A DNA stretch of 64,000 nucleotides, taken from the NCBI GenBank assembly GCA_020635495.1, contig JACJZQ010000008.1, positions 1-64,000 on the forward strand, given 5' to 3'. The notes below the pieces were generated by a model. It was not told the origin of the DNA. It saw only the letters and a list, made by a program, of their open reading frames with translations, and ran no database searches. How positions within the stretch are numbered: the stretch's first letter is position 1; every line of letters starts with the position of its first letter. Made by a program: the position numbers and the translations under genes. The DNA comes from Flavobacteriales bacterium. GTDB taxonomy: Bacteria > Bacteroidota > Bacteroidia > UBA10329. This document shows positions 23,071 to 31,497 of this stretch, one piece after another.

Positions 23071-25260
23071 TCAACCATCTCGTTCAGCCCACCATTTTTG
23101 ATATTCATAGTCCTCATATTTCCTTAAATCCTCATATCCTTCTACAAGCTTGTTTAGCCTCAGAAGGGCTTCCCCTCTCCATTTGTATAATGGGCCTTTT
23201 TCCTTCGAAAGTCTATAGGCTAAATCAAGGGCAATATTACAAACCGCTACTGTTTCGAAATCATTTTGCAAAGCACTTTGAACCTGTGCGTACGTAGTTA
23301 ATTGTTTCCATTCAGTCTCGTCCGAATCAAATCCCGTAAGACCCAACTCATTGGAAAACCTATCCACTAAATGCAATTGCATCTTTGCAATTACTGATAA
23401 ATCCATAAGGTTTTGAAGAGTCTTTTTCTTACGGTCTCGAATTTCGGTTTTTTTATTGGCGAGTGTTTCCCATGCAACCTGAAACTCCCCCTTTTCTATC
23501 AGAGATAGAATATCCTTACAATTATGATTAAACGGGATTTCATGAATGCTACCATTGATAAATTGCAATTTTTCTGTTTTCGAGTAATCAAGAGTCACCC
23601 AGTCAAACAGCCACTTGTAGTGACTCGAATGATCCCAATTCACTTCATCTTCAATTAACCCAATCTCATCACACCAAGCAGCTTCTTTAAGTTTTGCTCG
23701 GATAAAACGCACCGTATCATTGTACGGCTGATATTCCAAACCTTTGTTAAGATGTTTTAGAGCAAGATCTGGCTGTTCTAGATTGAGCATCAGTAATTCA
23801 CCAAGTCCGATGTGCGCACGCGAATGGTTTCTTTCTTCGCTTATCACGGTTTCAAAATCCTTTCGAGTTGCATTTAGAGTTGCCTCAGTTAACAACTTCT
23901 TGCCATCTTTTATAACGAGTTTTCCTGCAGCTTCAAATTGAAAAATTCTTACTGCTAAAACCGCTTTAAGAAAGAGTATTTCCACATTTGCTTTGTCTAT
24001 TTTGGAGGCCTTAGACGCAGCAGAATAGGCTGGAAGTAGCTTTTCGGAAACCATGGAATTAATTTCTTCAATATTGTGATCATAGCACCGATTCTTATTG
24101 TACAGAACATCAATCATATCTATTACACTCTCGGCAAAATCGACCTTTGCCTCAAAAAGATTTGGGTCTAAATCGACTGCTTTCCGAAATCTATCGATTG
24201 TTTTCCCATACTTCCTTACGAAGTCCAATCCGCACTCATCGTCAGGCACCCAGTCAAATTCGAACTGGTGACAATAATAATCTTCGAACTCCTCGTAATC
24301 AGGAAAAACTTCAACATCTGGGGCTTTTTCAAGAAAAAAAAGCTCACTTAACCCCAGTCTGTGAAGAATACGGGCATTAGTTGGGTCCAATTTTGCTGCC
24401 TCGTTGTAGAACCAATATGCAAGACTTAGATTTTCGTTTTCCTCTGCCTTTAACCCATCTAAAAAGTATTTATAGGAGTATTCAAACTTATCAGTTGGAC
24501 TCTTCTCATCCTCAACCCTTTCTTTATCGAAGGCAAAATCTATACTGCAATAGACATTTGCCCTCTCACATGTCTCCATGTGAGAGACTAAACTTATGAA
24601 GCACTCACGGAGAGCAAAGACATCGACCCTTGCGTCATGAATATTGGAAAGCTGTTTTTTGCAAGTCTTAAAATACAGTTCCTCAAGGGTAGGCCACTTG
24701 TAAGAGCCGTTTGGATCTTCAATTCCACACCAATCCGTGGTTGATCGCATGGTACAAATAATCTCAACATCATCTAAAAAAGACTCTTCAATGAGGTCCG
24801 GTTCATCGTTGTCAGCAAAATCTTCGTATTCATAATCGTCTTCGTCTTGGTATCTCTCACTGTTACGGGCTGCTTCTTTTTCAGCTTCCTCAAGTTGCTT
24901 TTGGTTATATCGCTCGATTTCTGCTCTAATTACATTTAAGTCAAAATCGATATTATGACCTATGATGTATTCTGCCTTCTCCATCACAGAAACAAATTTC
25001 CACAGAACATGATGGCGACCTGTACCTCTAAAACATGCTCTTCTCTCTGAAATTCCATGAACCTTAACCGATGAGTCAGGAATCTCAACCCCAAATTCTG
25101 GAAATACTGTAGTACTGTAGTGGTCAACTACGTTCAACTTGGAATCACAAACAATCCAGGCTATTTGAACTAAACGTGGCCAATTGTCTGTGTCTGTGGC
25201 TGGAGCGTCCCAATTGATTGGCAGTCCATTTGTTTCGGTATCAAGGAATACAACGCTCAT
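23071..25260 (-). CDS. DEDDh 3'-5' exonuclease fused to TPR repeats
   Basis: 729 residues from ATG 25260 (MSVVFLDTETNGLPINW). The N-terminal ~220 residues are a DnaQ-like exonuclease: Exo I in FLDTETNG (DxE), Exo II in GHNIDFDLNV, Exo III in IHDARVDV (HxxxxD). A very acidic insertion (DEDDYEYEDFADNDEPD) separates Exo II and III. The rest is helical, with TPR-like repeats (for example AYWFYNEAAKLDPTNARIL and ALKHLNKGLEYQPYND). The fusion suggests a nuclease controlled by protein partners; a defence or RNA-processing role is possible. A stand-alone gene, richer in A+T than its neighbours by eye and beside a broken gene. Confidence 0.8.
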   Translation of the reverse strand: MSVVFLDTETNGLPINWDAPATDTDNWPRLVQIAWIVCDSKLNVVDHYSTTVFPEFGVEIPDSSVKVHGISERRACFRGTGRHHVLWKFVSVMEKAEYIIGHNIDFDLNVIRAEIERYNQKQLEEAEKEAARNSERYQDEDDYEYEDFADNDEPDLIEESFLDDVEIICTMRSTTDWCGIEDPNGSYKWPTLEELYFKTCKKQLSNIHDARVDVFALRECFISLVSHMETCERANVYCSIDFAFDKERVEDEKSPTDKFEYSYKYFLDGLKAEENENLSLAYWFYNEAAKLDPTNARILHRLGLSELFFLEKAPDVEVFPDYEEFEDYYCHQFEFDWVPDDECGLDFVRKYGKTIDRFRKAVDLDPNLFEAKVDFAESVIDMIDVLYNKNRCYDHNIEEINSMVSEKLLPAYSAASKASKIDKANVEILFLKAVLAVRIFQFEAAGKLVIKDGKKLLTEATLNATRKDFETVISEERNHSRAHIGLGELLMLNLEQPDLALKHLNKGLEYQPYNDTVRFIRAKLKEAAWCDEIGLIEDEVNWDHSSHYKWLFDWVTLDYSKTEKLQFINGSIHEIPFNHNCKDILSLIEKGEFQVAWETLANKKTEIRDRKKKTLQNLMDLSVIAKMQLHLVDRFSNELGLTGFDSDETEWKQLTTYAQVQSALQNDFETVAVCNIALDLAYRLSKEKGPLYKWRGEALLRLNKLVEGYEDLRKYEDYEYQKWWAERDG

Positions 25261-25380
25261 GGTTATTGTGTAGCAGTAGGCAAATAAAACCAAATTGATT
25301 CAAGATGATTTACTCTCTTGTTTGATAATAAGCAAGGATTTCAATTCGATTGTTTTACCTATGGGTTACCCACAAAAGAA

Positions 25381-25414
25381 AAACCCTTACTATTCTATTG
25401 AATAACAAGGGTTT
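25381..25414. terminator. Strong hairpin, possible terminator
   Basis: AAACCCTT (25381-25388) pairs with AAGGGTTT (25407-25414), and inside it TATTC pairs with GAATA around a TATT loop. On the + strand it is followed by a short T-rich run (tttctgtt). It lies between two divergent genes, where a terminator has no obvious partner gene, so it may be left from a lost gene or serve regulation. Confidence 0.55.
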
Positions 25415-25509
25415 CTGTTAGCCTTGATTTGACCTTTCCAAACTGTGTACCTAAGCTTAACGTTCATAGATGTTTAGGGATAACCCCTAATCCGTAATTT
25501 GGCGGCAAG

Positions 25510-26505
25510 ATGCTGAGTCGAATCGTATTGCGTTCCATTCTTGTTGTGCTGTTGCTGGTGCCATTGTCGGTATCGGAGGTGCAATCGTGGGGGTTTTTCG
25601 CGCACCGCAGAATCAATCGGTTGGCGTGTTTTACGCTTCCGCCAGAGATGATCGGGTTCTATAAACGGAATCTGAATTACTTGACCGAACATGCGGTGGA
25701 TCCTGACAAGAGGCGGTATGTTGGGAAGGACGAGGCACCGCGCCATTACATTGATATTGACCATTATGGTGAGGGCATGGAGGTGTTCGACCTGATGCCA
25801 CGGAATTGGAATGAGGCGGTTCAGAAATACTCGGAAGACACGCTGCAAGCCTATGGCATTGTGCCTTGGCATATTGATGTGATGGTTTTTAGACTGACCA
25901 AGGCGTTTGAGCAAGGCAATCTGGATGCGATTCTGCGCAACTCGGCAGACATTGGGCATTACATTGGAGATGCGCACGTGCCGTTACACACCACCGAGAA
26001 TTACAATGGCGCCATGACCAACCAAAAAGGCATCCATGGTTTTTGGGAAAGCCGATTGCCCGAACTGTTCTCTGATGATTATGATTTTCTGGTGGGTAGG
26101 GCCGATTACATTGATTCGCCTCTTGATTGGGCGTGGGATGTGGTGGAGGCCAGTCATGCGGCCAAGGACAGTGTGCTGCTTTTTGAGGCTGAATTGAACT
26201 CAGATTGGGATTCCGACAGAAAGTACACGATGGAAAATCGGGGTCAGGTTCTGATGAAGGTCTATTCGCAAGAATATTCTGAGGAATACCACAGGCGATT
26301 GAACGGCATGGTGGAGAGGCGCATGCGGTCGGCCATACACGGAATTGGTAGCATCTGGTACACGTGCTGGGTAAATGCGGGTCAGCCCAACTTGGAAGAG
26401 TTGTATGACAAACAGCTTTCTCCGGAGGAAATGGAGGAGATGATAGAGTTGGAGTTGAAGGTGAAAGGCTCTGACGGCATCAAGGGGCGGGAGCATGAGA
26501 ATTGA
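25510..26505 (+). CDS. Secreted zinc-dependent phospholipase C / S1-P1-like hydrolase
   Basis: 331 residues with a signal peptide (about 1-26). The mature protein starts WGFFAHRRINRLACF, the Trp/His metal ligands of the family; further ligands fit HYIDIDHYG, IGHYIGDAHVPLHTTENY (HxxxDxHxP) and GIHGFWESRLPE. The fold is shared by zinc phospholipases C and S1/P1 nucleases, so the substrate (phospholipid or nucleic acid) is not certain. It acts in the periplasm or outside the cell. A strand-biased GTAATTTG box precedes it but has wrong spacing for a clear promoter. Confidence 0.8.
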   Translation: MLSRIVLRSILVVLLLVPLSVSEVQSWGFFAHRRINRLACFTLPPEMIGFYKRNLNYLTEHAVDPDKRRYVGKDEAPRHYIDIDHYGEGMEVFDLMPRNWNEAVQKYSEDTLQAYGIVPWHIDVMVFRLTKAFEQGNLDAILRNSADIGHYIGDAHVPLHTTENYNGAMTNQKGIHGFWESRLPELFSDDYDFLVGRADYIDSPLDWAWDVVEASHAAKDSVLLFEAELNSDWDSDRKYTMENRGQVLMKVYSQEYSEEYHRRLNGMVERRMRSAIHGIGSIWYTCWVNAGQPNLEELYDKQLSPEEMEEMIELELKVKGSDGIKGREHEN

Positions 26506-26512
26506 CAGTTCT

Positions 26513-26589
26513 CGTCATTTCGACCGAGGAACGAGCGGAGAAATCTGGCTCTAGATATCTCGACTACGCAAGCTTCGCTCGATATGACG
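26513..26589. repeat. CGTCATTTCGA palindromic element
   Basis: 77 bp with inverted ends cgtcatttcga and tcgatatgacg, and inner arms gagaaatct and agatatctc. Text of this kind (CGTCATTTCGACCGA...GAGAAATCT) is a recurrent intergenic element in Bacteroidota genomes. It fills the gap between the phospholipase-like gene and the CoA transferase gene. Confidence 0.85.
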
Positions 26590-26600
26590 ACATGAATTAA

Positions 26601-27665
26601 ATGAACAACAAACCACTTTCAGGTCTTAAGGTTCTTGAGTTGGCCTCGGTGTTGGCAGGTCCGGCCGTTGGGACGTTTCTGGCAGAGTTGGGGGCGGAGG
26701 TCATCAAGATAGAGAACCCGACAACGGGTGGCGATGTGACCCGAAGTTGGAAGCTGACCACTGAAGATGCCGATTCGGATCTGAGCGGATACTTTGCTTC
26801 AGTGAATTACGGAAAGCAGCACCGTTTTCTGGACCTAAAGGATGCCGATGAGTTAGCAGAAGTGCAGCAATTGGCGCGGGAATCAGACATCATCATAGCC
26901 AATTTCAGGAAGGGACAGGCCGAGCGTTTCGGGTTGGATTTTGAAGCTTTAAGACAGCAGAACCCGAAGTTGATCTACGGTAACATTACAGGTTTCGGGG
27001 CAGAAGAATCGCGACCTGCATTTGATGTGGTGCTACAGGCCGAAACGGGTTACATGTACATGAACGGACAGCCCGACAGTGATCCTACCAAGATGCCCGT
27101 GGCACTTATCGATGTGCTGGCAGCGCATCAACTCAAAGAGGCTGTGCTGCTGGCGTTGCTGGAACGCGAAAAGCGTGGCGAAGGGGCTTTGGTGGAAGTT
27201 TCGCTGTTCGATGCAGCGGTTTCGGCTTTGACCAACCAGGCCAGTAATTGGCTAATGAACGGGCACATTCCGCAGCGCATTGGGTCGTTGCACCCGAACA
27301 TTGCTCCGTACGGTGAGATTCTGACAACCAAAGATGAGAAGCAGATCGTACTGGCTATTGGTTCCAATGCTCAGTTTCGGGCGCTTTGCGAGGTGTTGGG
27401 TCTGGATGAACTGCCAGATGACCCAGCGTTCGAAACGAATCAATTACGGGTTGAGAATAGAACGGTGCTTCATCAACAGCTTCAGTCAAACGCGGCTCAG
27501 TTAGGCTGTGATGACCTGATGAAGCAGTTTCTCGAAAAGAACATTCCCGCAGGGGTAATTCGAAACCTGAAAGAGGTTTTTCAAACCGAAGCGGCCTCAG
27601 AACTTGTGAATACCGAGGGCGAAACCAAACGTGTTTCGCAAATTGCGTTCAAAATCAGAAGATGA
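26601..27665 (+). CDS. CaiB/BaiF family III CoA-transferase
   Basis: 354 residues. Starts with the family hallmark LSGLKVLELASVLAGPAVGTFLAELGAEVIKIE, read in its blocks; the catalytic aspartate is in PAFDVVLQAETG. These enzymes move CoA between carboxylic acids. The substrate cannot be told from sequence. The following GNAT gene overlaps its stop by 4 bp. Confidence 0.9.
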   Translation: MNNKPLSGLKVLELASVLAGPAVGTFLAELGAEVIKIENPTTGGDVTRSWKLTTEDADSDLSGYFASVNYGKQHRFLDLKDADELAEVQQLARESDIIIANFRKGQAERFGLDFEALRQQNPKLIYGNITGFGAEESRPAFDVVLQAETGYMYMNGQPDSDPTKMPVALIDVLAAHQLKEAVLLALLEREKRGEGALVEVSLFDAAVSALTNQASNWLMNGHIPQRIGSLHPNIAPYGEILTTKDEKQIVLAIGSNAQFRALCEVLGLDELPDDPAFETNQLRVENRTVLHQQLQSNAAQLGCDDLMKQFLEKNIPAGVIRNLKEVFQTEAASELVNTEGETKRVSQIAFKIRR

Positions 27666-28117
27666 GTTTGCGTTGGGAATGGAAACGGTTCAATGACCTT
27701 ACGGCCGATGAGGTTTACACGATTCTGTGTGTGCGTCAGCAGGTGTTTGTGCTAGAACAGGAATGCCTGTATCTGGATGCCGATGGAAAGGACAGAGAGG
27801 CGTTTCACCTGATGGGGTTTGATGGGGAAGACATGGTGGCCTACGCCCGTATTCTGGATGCCGGGGTGAGTTATGATGAGGTTTCGATGGGTAGAATTCT
27901 GACCACCGACAAGGCGAGAGGCAAGGGAGCTGGTATTGAACTGATGGAAGTTGGAATAAGGCAGATCAATGCACATTATGGCCAAGTTCCGATCAGAATA
28001 TCGGCACAAACGTATCTACTTGCATTCTATGAGAAGTTCGGTTTCCGCTCAACGGGCAAGGAATATCTGGAAGATGAGATTCCGCATACGGAGATGTTGA
28101 GAGGCGTAAGTCAGTAA
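27662..28117 (+). CDS. ElaA-type GNAT N-acetyltransferase
   Basis: 151 residues. ElaA hallmarks are the N-terminal LYTILCVRQQVFVLEQECLY-like block (here EVYTILCVRQQVFVLEQECL) and the acetyl-CoA loop RGKGAGIELM, followed by ISAQTYLLAFYEKFGF. It acetylates an unknown amine substrate in the cytoplasm. Coupled to the CoA transferase by an ATGA overlap. Confidence 0.9.
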   Translation: MSLRWEWKRFNDLTADEVYTILCVRQQVFVLEQECLYLDADGKDREAFHLMGFDGEDMVAYARILDAGVSYDEVSMGRILTTDKARGKGAGIELMEVGIRQINAHYGQVPIRISAQTYLLAFYEKFGFRSTGKEYLEDEIPHTEMLRGVSQ

Positions 28118-28201
28118 GGCGTAAGTCGTAAGTCGGTAAGGCGGAAGGAGTGAGTGTCGATTTGATTGACTTAAGCCTTTGAACTTATTCCTTACGACTA
28201 T

Positions 28202-28621
28202 CTAAAACGCGTTGAACTTCACCACTTTCATGGCTTCCGTTTTGCCGTCAATCAAAAGTTGGCATACAAACGGTTTTCGGAGATTTCCGTCTGCTTCGTA
28301 GTAGAATTCGTGCTGACCTTCTTTCAGTTCGCCTTTGTAAACCACGGCCAATTCATTGCCGTTCATGTCGGCCACTTTGATCTCGGCATCGTGTGGTTTC
28401 TTCATGGCAATTTCCATTTTGGCCTTGCTTTGCGAGGTCTGCGTACGAACGCGCATGTAGAAATCGTTCTCCACGGCTTTTTCCCGCGCTTCCTGTCGTG
28501 CTTTCCGGGCTGCTTTCAGATGCTCTTTCCGCTCGTCTTTGAAGATGTAGAGTTCGGTTTGCGCTGAAGCCACACTGCCGCATGCGATGATGATGGCGAA
28601 GGATAGAATTATTGTTCTCAT
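28202..28621 (-). CDS. Secreted protein with FlgD/T9SS-like beta domain
   Basis: 139 residues: signal peptide (about 1-20, ending SAQ), a very basic helix (ERKEHLKAARKARQEAREK) and a strand-rich end (AEIKVADMNGNELAVVYKG ... LLIDGKTEAMKVVKF) that has the layout of FlgD-Ig or type IX sorting domains. Function unknown. The gap to gcn5-like elaA (28118-28200) is filled with gtaagtc-type simple repeats. Confidence 0.7.
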   Translation of the reverse strand: MRTIILSFAIIIACGSVASAQTELYIFKDERKEHLKAARKARQEAREKAVENDFYMRVRTQTSQSKAKMEIAMKKPHDAEIKVADMNGNELAVVYKGELKEGQHEFYYEADGNLRKPFVCQLLIDGKTEAMKVVKFNAF

Positions 28622-28693
28622 TGATGTCCTGATCTTTGTACGTATACTGTTATGCAGTGCATTTGTGTTGGTCGTTCATAGATGAAATCGGTC

Positions 28694-28724
28694 GTTTACC
28701 GATAAGCGGTCAATGCTACCTTTG
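28694..28724 (+). promoter_or_regulatory. Bacteroidota-type promoter of pyrD
   Basis: TTTA (28694-28697, one mismatch from TTTG) and TACCTTTG (28717-28724, full match to TAnnTTTG) are separated by 19 bp, the spacing of the Bacteroidota housekeeping promoter. Transcription should begin close to ATG 28731, which supports that start over ATG 28713, since 28713 precedes the -7 box. Confidence 0.65.
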
Positions 28725-28730
28725 GCGTCC

Positions 28731-29762
28731 ATGTACAAACTCATTTTCCGATCACTTTTCTTCCTACTAGAACCAGAGGCTGCGCATCATTTTGTTACTG
28801 GTATGTTCCAGTTTCTGATGAAGATTCCTGGGGTGAAGCAGCTAACGGAAGTCATGTTTGTGGTTAGGGATAAGCGATTGGAACGCGAACTTTTCGGGTT
28901 GAAATTCCCGAACCCTGTCGGTTTGGCTGCGGGTTTCGATAAGCAGGCCTCGTTTTACAAGGAGTTCAGTTCGTTGGGTTTCGGTTTCATCGAGGTGGGT
29001 ACCATCACACCAAAACCTCAGGATGGCAACCCCAAACCACGCATGTTCAGGTTAACGGCCGATGAGGGGTTGATCAATCGCATGGGCTTTAATAATGGTG
29101 GTCTGGAAATGGCACGTGAGAACCTGAAGAACCGCAACCGCAACTTCATTATTGGTGGCAACATTGGGAAGAACAAGGTGACGCCCAATGAGAACGCCAC
29201 AGACGATTACCTGAAGTGTTTTGATGCACTGCATGATCTGGTGGATTATTTCGTGGTGAATGTTTCCTCTCCGAATACGCCAGGATTGCGGGAACTGCAG
29301 GACAAAGAGCCGCTGACCAAACTGTTGGCGACACTGAAAGAGGAGAATTCGAAACTGGAAAAGCCGAAGCCGATTCTGCTGAAGATAGCCCCGGACCTGA
29401 CCGATGCCCAGTTGGATGACATCATTGCGATTGTTGCTGACACCAAGATTGATGGGGTGATTGCGACCAACACCACTATTTCGCGGGAAGGGTTGAAAAC
29501 AGCTGAATCCATTACCCAAGAAGCAGGCGGTGTGAGTGGCAAACCGGTGCGGGAAAGGAGCACGGAGGTGATACGCTATCTGCACTCAAAAAGCAACGGG
29601 AGTTTCCCTATTATTGGTGTGGGTGGAATTCATTCGGCCGATGATGCCATTGAGAAACTGAACGCTGGAGCCAGTTTGGTGCAGGTTTATACAGGCTTCA
29701 TCTATGAGGGCCCTACGTTGGTAAAACAGATCAACAAGCAACTTTTGAGCGCAGCCAAATGA
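28731..29762 (+). CDS. pyrD: Dihydroorotate dehydrogenase, quinone-dependent (class 2)
   Basis: 343 residues from ATG 28731 (MYKLIFRSLFFLLEPEAAHH). The N-terminal amphipathic helix for membrane attachment is class 2-specific. Conserved blocks: FPNPVGLAAGFDKQA, IEVGTITPKPQDGNPKPR, NRMGFNNGG, VNVSSPNTPGLRELQ (catalytic Ser) and GVGGIHSADDA. It oxidises dihydroorotate to orotate in pyrimidine synthesis, passing electrons to quinone. Confidence 0.95.
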   Translation: MYKLIFRSLFFLLEPEAAHHFVTGMFQFLMKIPGVKQLTEVMFVVRDKRLERELFGLKFPNPVGLAAGFDKQASFYKEFSSLGFGFIEVGTITPKPQDGNPKPRMFRLTADEGLINRMGFNNGGLEMARENLKNRNRNFIIGGNIGKNKVTPNENATDDYLKCFDALHDLVDYFVVNVSSPNTPGLRELQDKEPLTKLLATLKEENSKLEKPKPILLKIAPDLTDAQLDDIIAIVADTKIDGVIATNTTISREGLKTAESITQEAGGVSGKPVRERSTEVIRYLHSKSNGSFPIIGVGGIHSADDAIEKLNAGASLVQVYTGFIYEGPTLVKQINKQLLSAAK

Positions 29763-30205
29763 GTTGGGTCAAGGATGTGATCGATACTACCCGTGATCTG
29801 GCTTCGGACACCATCGCGTTGCGAAAAATAAAGCGGTCGTTGCTTACGCAATGCCAATTGAACGGCAAGTTGTTGTCTGAGTTCTACAAGAACCGAAAGG
29901 GCATGGCAGAGTTGCGAAAGCAGCAGATTGCCAGCAGGTTGGATGTGAACGAATTGGAGGCTGCTTTGAATTGCGGGGTTCCGTTCGGGTTGATCTCTAG
30001 AAAGAAGGTCACAGAGAAAAAGCTGGAAAAGTACCGGTGGAACGCCAAAAGCTTGGAAGGAAACGACCTTGAAACACTGCTCGAAAAGGTCTATCTGATG
30101 GCTGCCTACCTCCAAAAGGATTTTGACAATCCTGATATCAATCTCAACAACAGGTTGGTGAACCTTTACAAGTACAACTCGATGCTGATTGAGTTGTTGA
30201 GGTAG
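29759..30205 (+). CDS. Hypothetical helical protein, 148 aa
   Basis: Overlaps the pyrD stop by 4 bp (ATGA), so co-translated. Helical, basic and Leu/Lys-rich, without signal peptide or membrane segment; blocks include LALRKIKRSLLTQCQ-like text and RYRWNAKSLEG-like text (KYRWNAKSLEGNDLETLL). No family recognised. The link to pyrD is only positional. Convergent with the reductase gene, 3 bp between stops. Confidence 0.65.
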   Translation: MSWVKDVIDTTRDLASDTIALRKIKRSLLTQCQLNGKLLSEFYKNRKGMAELRKQQIASRLDVNELEAALNCGVPFGLISRKKVTEKKLEKYRWNAKSLEGNDLETLLEKVYLMAAYLQKDFDNPDINLNNRLVNLYKYNSMLIELLR

Positions 30206-30208
30206 GCA

Positions 30209-31420
30209 CTAAGCCCCCAAGAAACTACCGCCACAAACACGCAGCACCTGACCGTTAATGCATTCGGCACCCGGATGTGCGAGAAATGCCATGGCTTCGG
30301 CAATGTCTTCCGGTTTGCCCGCTTGTGCCAGGCTTGTCAAGCGCTCCGCGAAAATTCTGGTAATCAGCGGCATGGTCTTTACCATTTCTGTTTCGATGTA
30401 GCCTGGAGCAATGGCATTGATGGTAATTCCTTTGGCTTTCAACTCTTTCGCTTTGGAAGCAGAATAACCGATAACAGCTGCTTTGGTGGCGGTGTAGTTT
30501 GTCTGGCCGAAGTTGCCAGCAATTCCCGAAATGCTTGATGTGCTGATTATTCTACCACCATGCGGAATAAGTCCCAATTCCAACGCATCTTCGGTAAGGG
30601 CAATAACCGCGCTTAGGTTGATGTCGATAACCTGATCCCAATAATGTTCTGGCATATTCTTGAGGGTCTTATCGCGGGTAATACCTGCGTTATTGATAAG
30701 TACATCAATCCGACCGTGCTTGGCTTTGATGGCCTCCAACAGTTGCTTGCGCGCTTCAGGCTTGGTAAGGTCGGCACCCATAAATGAGACCTTGCTTGCA
30801 CTGAGCGAAGTCGAAGTGTCGTTCAAAAGCGATTTAGCTCGTTCCTCCATTTGAGGGATGTCAGCAATGATTACGGTGGCACCTTCAGCAGCCAACCGTT
30901 TTACCGTAGCCGAACCGATGCCACCTGCACCGCCCGTTACCACGCACACCTTATCAGAAAGGTCGCCCACTTTTGGAGCTTCCCCATCCAGAACAACTGC
31001 TTGTCCAGTAATGAAGGCCGAACGGCCAGAAGTGAAGAACTGCTCTGGAACCGTGTAGTTTTTCAAGTCCGCATTCGGTGGGAGTTTAAGCAGATTGACC
31101 GTAGTTCCGCGTCCGCCCAATTCCTTTGCCAACGAACGGGCAATGCCTTCCAATGAACGTTGGTAAGCGGAGTAATGGGTATCTTCAATTAATTCGGGTT
31201 GAATAGAATAGACCAACACTTTTCCGTTGACCTTGATGTTTTTAACGCCTCCCTGTAACTGGTTGAAAACGGCTTTCAGACCAACTTCGTCCTTCACTGA
31301 ACGACCATCCACCACAAGAGCGTTTTCAGTAATGGTTGTTCCTTCTTTCCATGGTGAATAGGTTTTTACCAGTGCAGTCGGGGGAGGGAAGCCAAGTAGG
31401 CCAAGTATCTTCTCTTTCAT
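30209..31420 (-). CDS. Long FabG-like 3-oxoacyl-ACP reductase (SDR)
   Basis: 403 residues from ATG 31420 (MKEKILGLLGF); 31435 is an upstream option. The N-terminal ~155 residues are a degenerate Rossmann-like half; the C-terminal half is a complete SDR: TGGAGGIG (cofactor), NNAGITRD, the Ser of STSSISG and YTATKAA (YxxxK). This two-domain layout matches high-molecular-weight FabG (FabG4-type) enzymes that reduce 3-oxoacyl-CoA/ACP with NAD(P)H. Around residues 205-215 the protein reads NDTSTSLSASK, encoded by a GCACTGAGCGAAGTCGAAGTGTC element (30798-30820). Confidence 0.85.
   Translation of the reverse strand: MKEKILGLLGFPPPTALVKTYSPWKEGTTITENALVVDGRSVKDEVGLKAVFNQLQGGVKNIKVNGKVLVYSIQPELIEDTHYSAYQRSLEGIARSLAKELGGRGTTVNLLKLPPNADLKNYTVPEQFFTSGRSAFITGQAVVLDGEAPKVGDLSDKVCVVTGGAGGIGSATVKRLAAEGATVIIADIPQMEERAKSLLNDTSTSLSASKVSFMGADLTKPEARKQLLEAIKAKHGRIDVLINNAGITRDKTLKNMPEHYWDQVIDINLSAVIALTEDALELGLIPHGGRIISTSSISGIAGNFGQTNYTATKAAVIGYSASKAKELKAKGITINAIAPGYIETEMVKTMPLITRIFAERLTSLAQAGKPEDIAEAMAFLAHPGAECINGQVLRVCGGSFLGA
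30798..30820. repeat. CACTGAGC...GAAGTG element in the fabG-like gene
   Basis: gcactgagcgaagtcgaagt followed by gtc is an imperfect inverted repeat. Strings of the form CACTGAGC-x-GAAGTCGAAGTG are dispersed between genes in many Bacteroidota. Here it lies inside the reading frame and adds a Ser/Thr-rich loop between a helix and the strand KVSFMGADL. Confidence 0.6.
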
Positions 31421-31497
31421 GAGGCGAATATGCAAAACCTAAATTGAGCAACTGACTTAAAAATAATGCCTGACCAAAATCGCCCTTATATCACATG

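Noticed and set aside
28118..28200. gtaagtc repeats as a regulatory array
   Set aside because: Short, irregular and low in information; looks like simple slippage text between genes.
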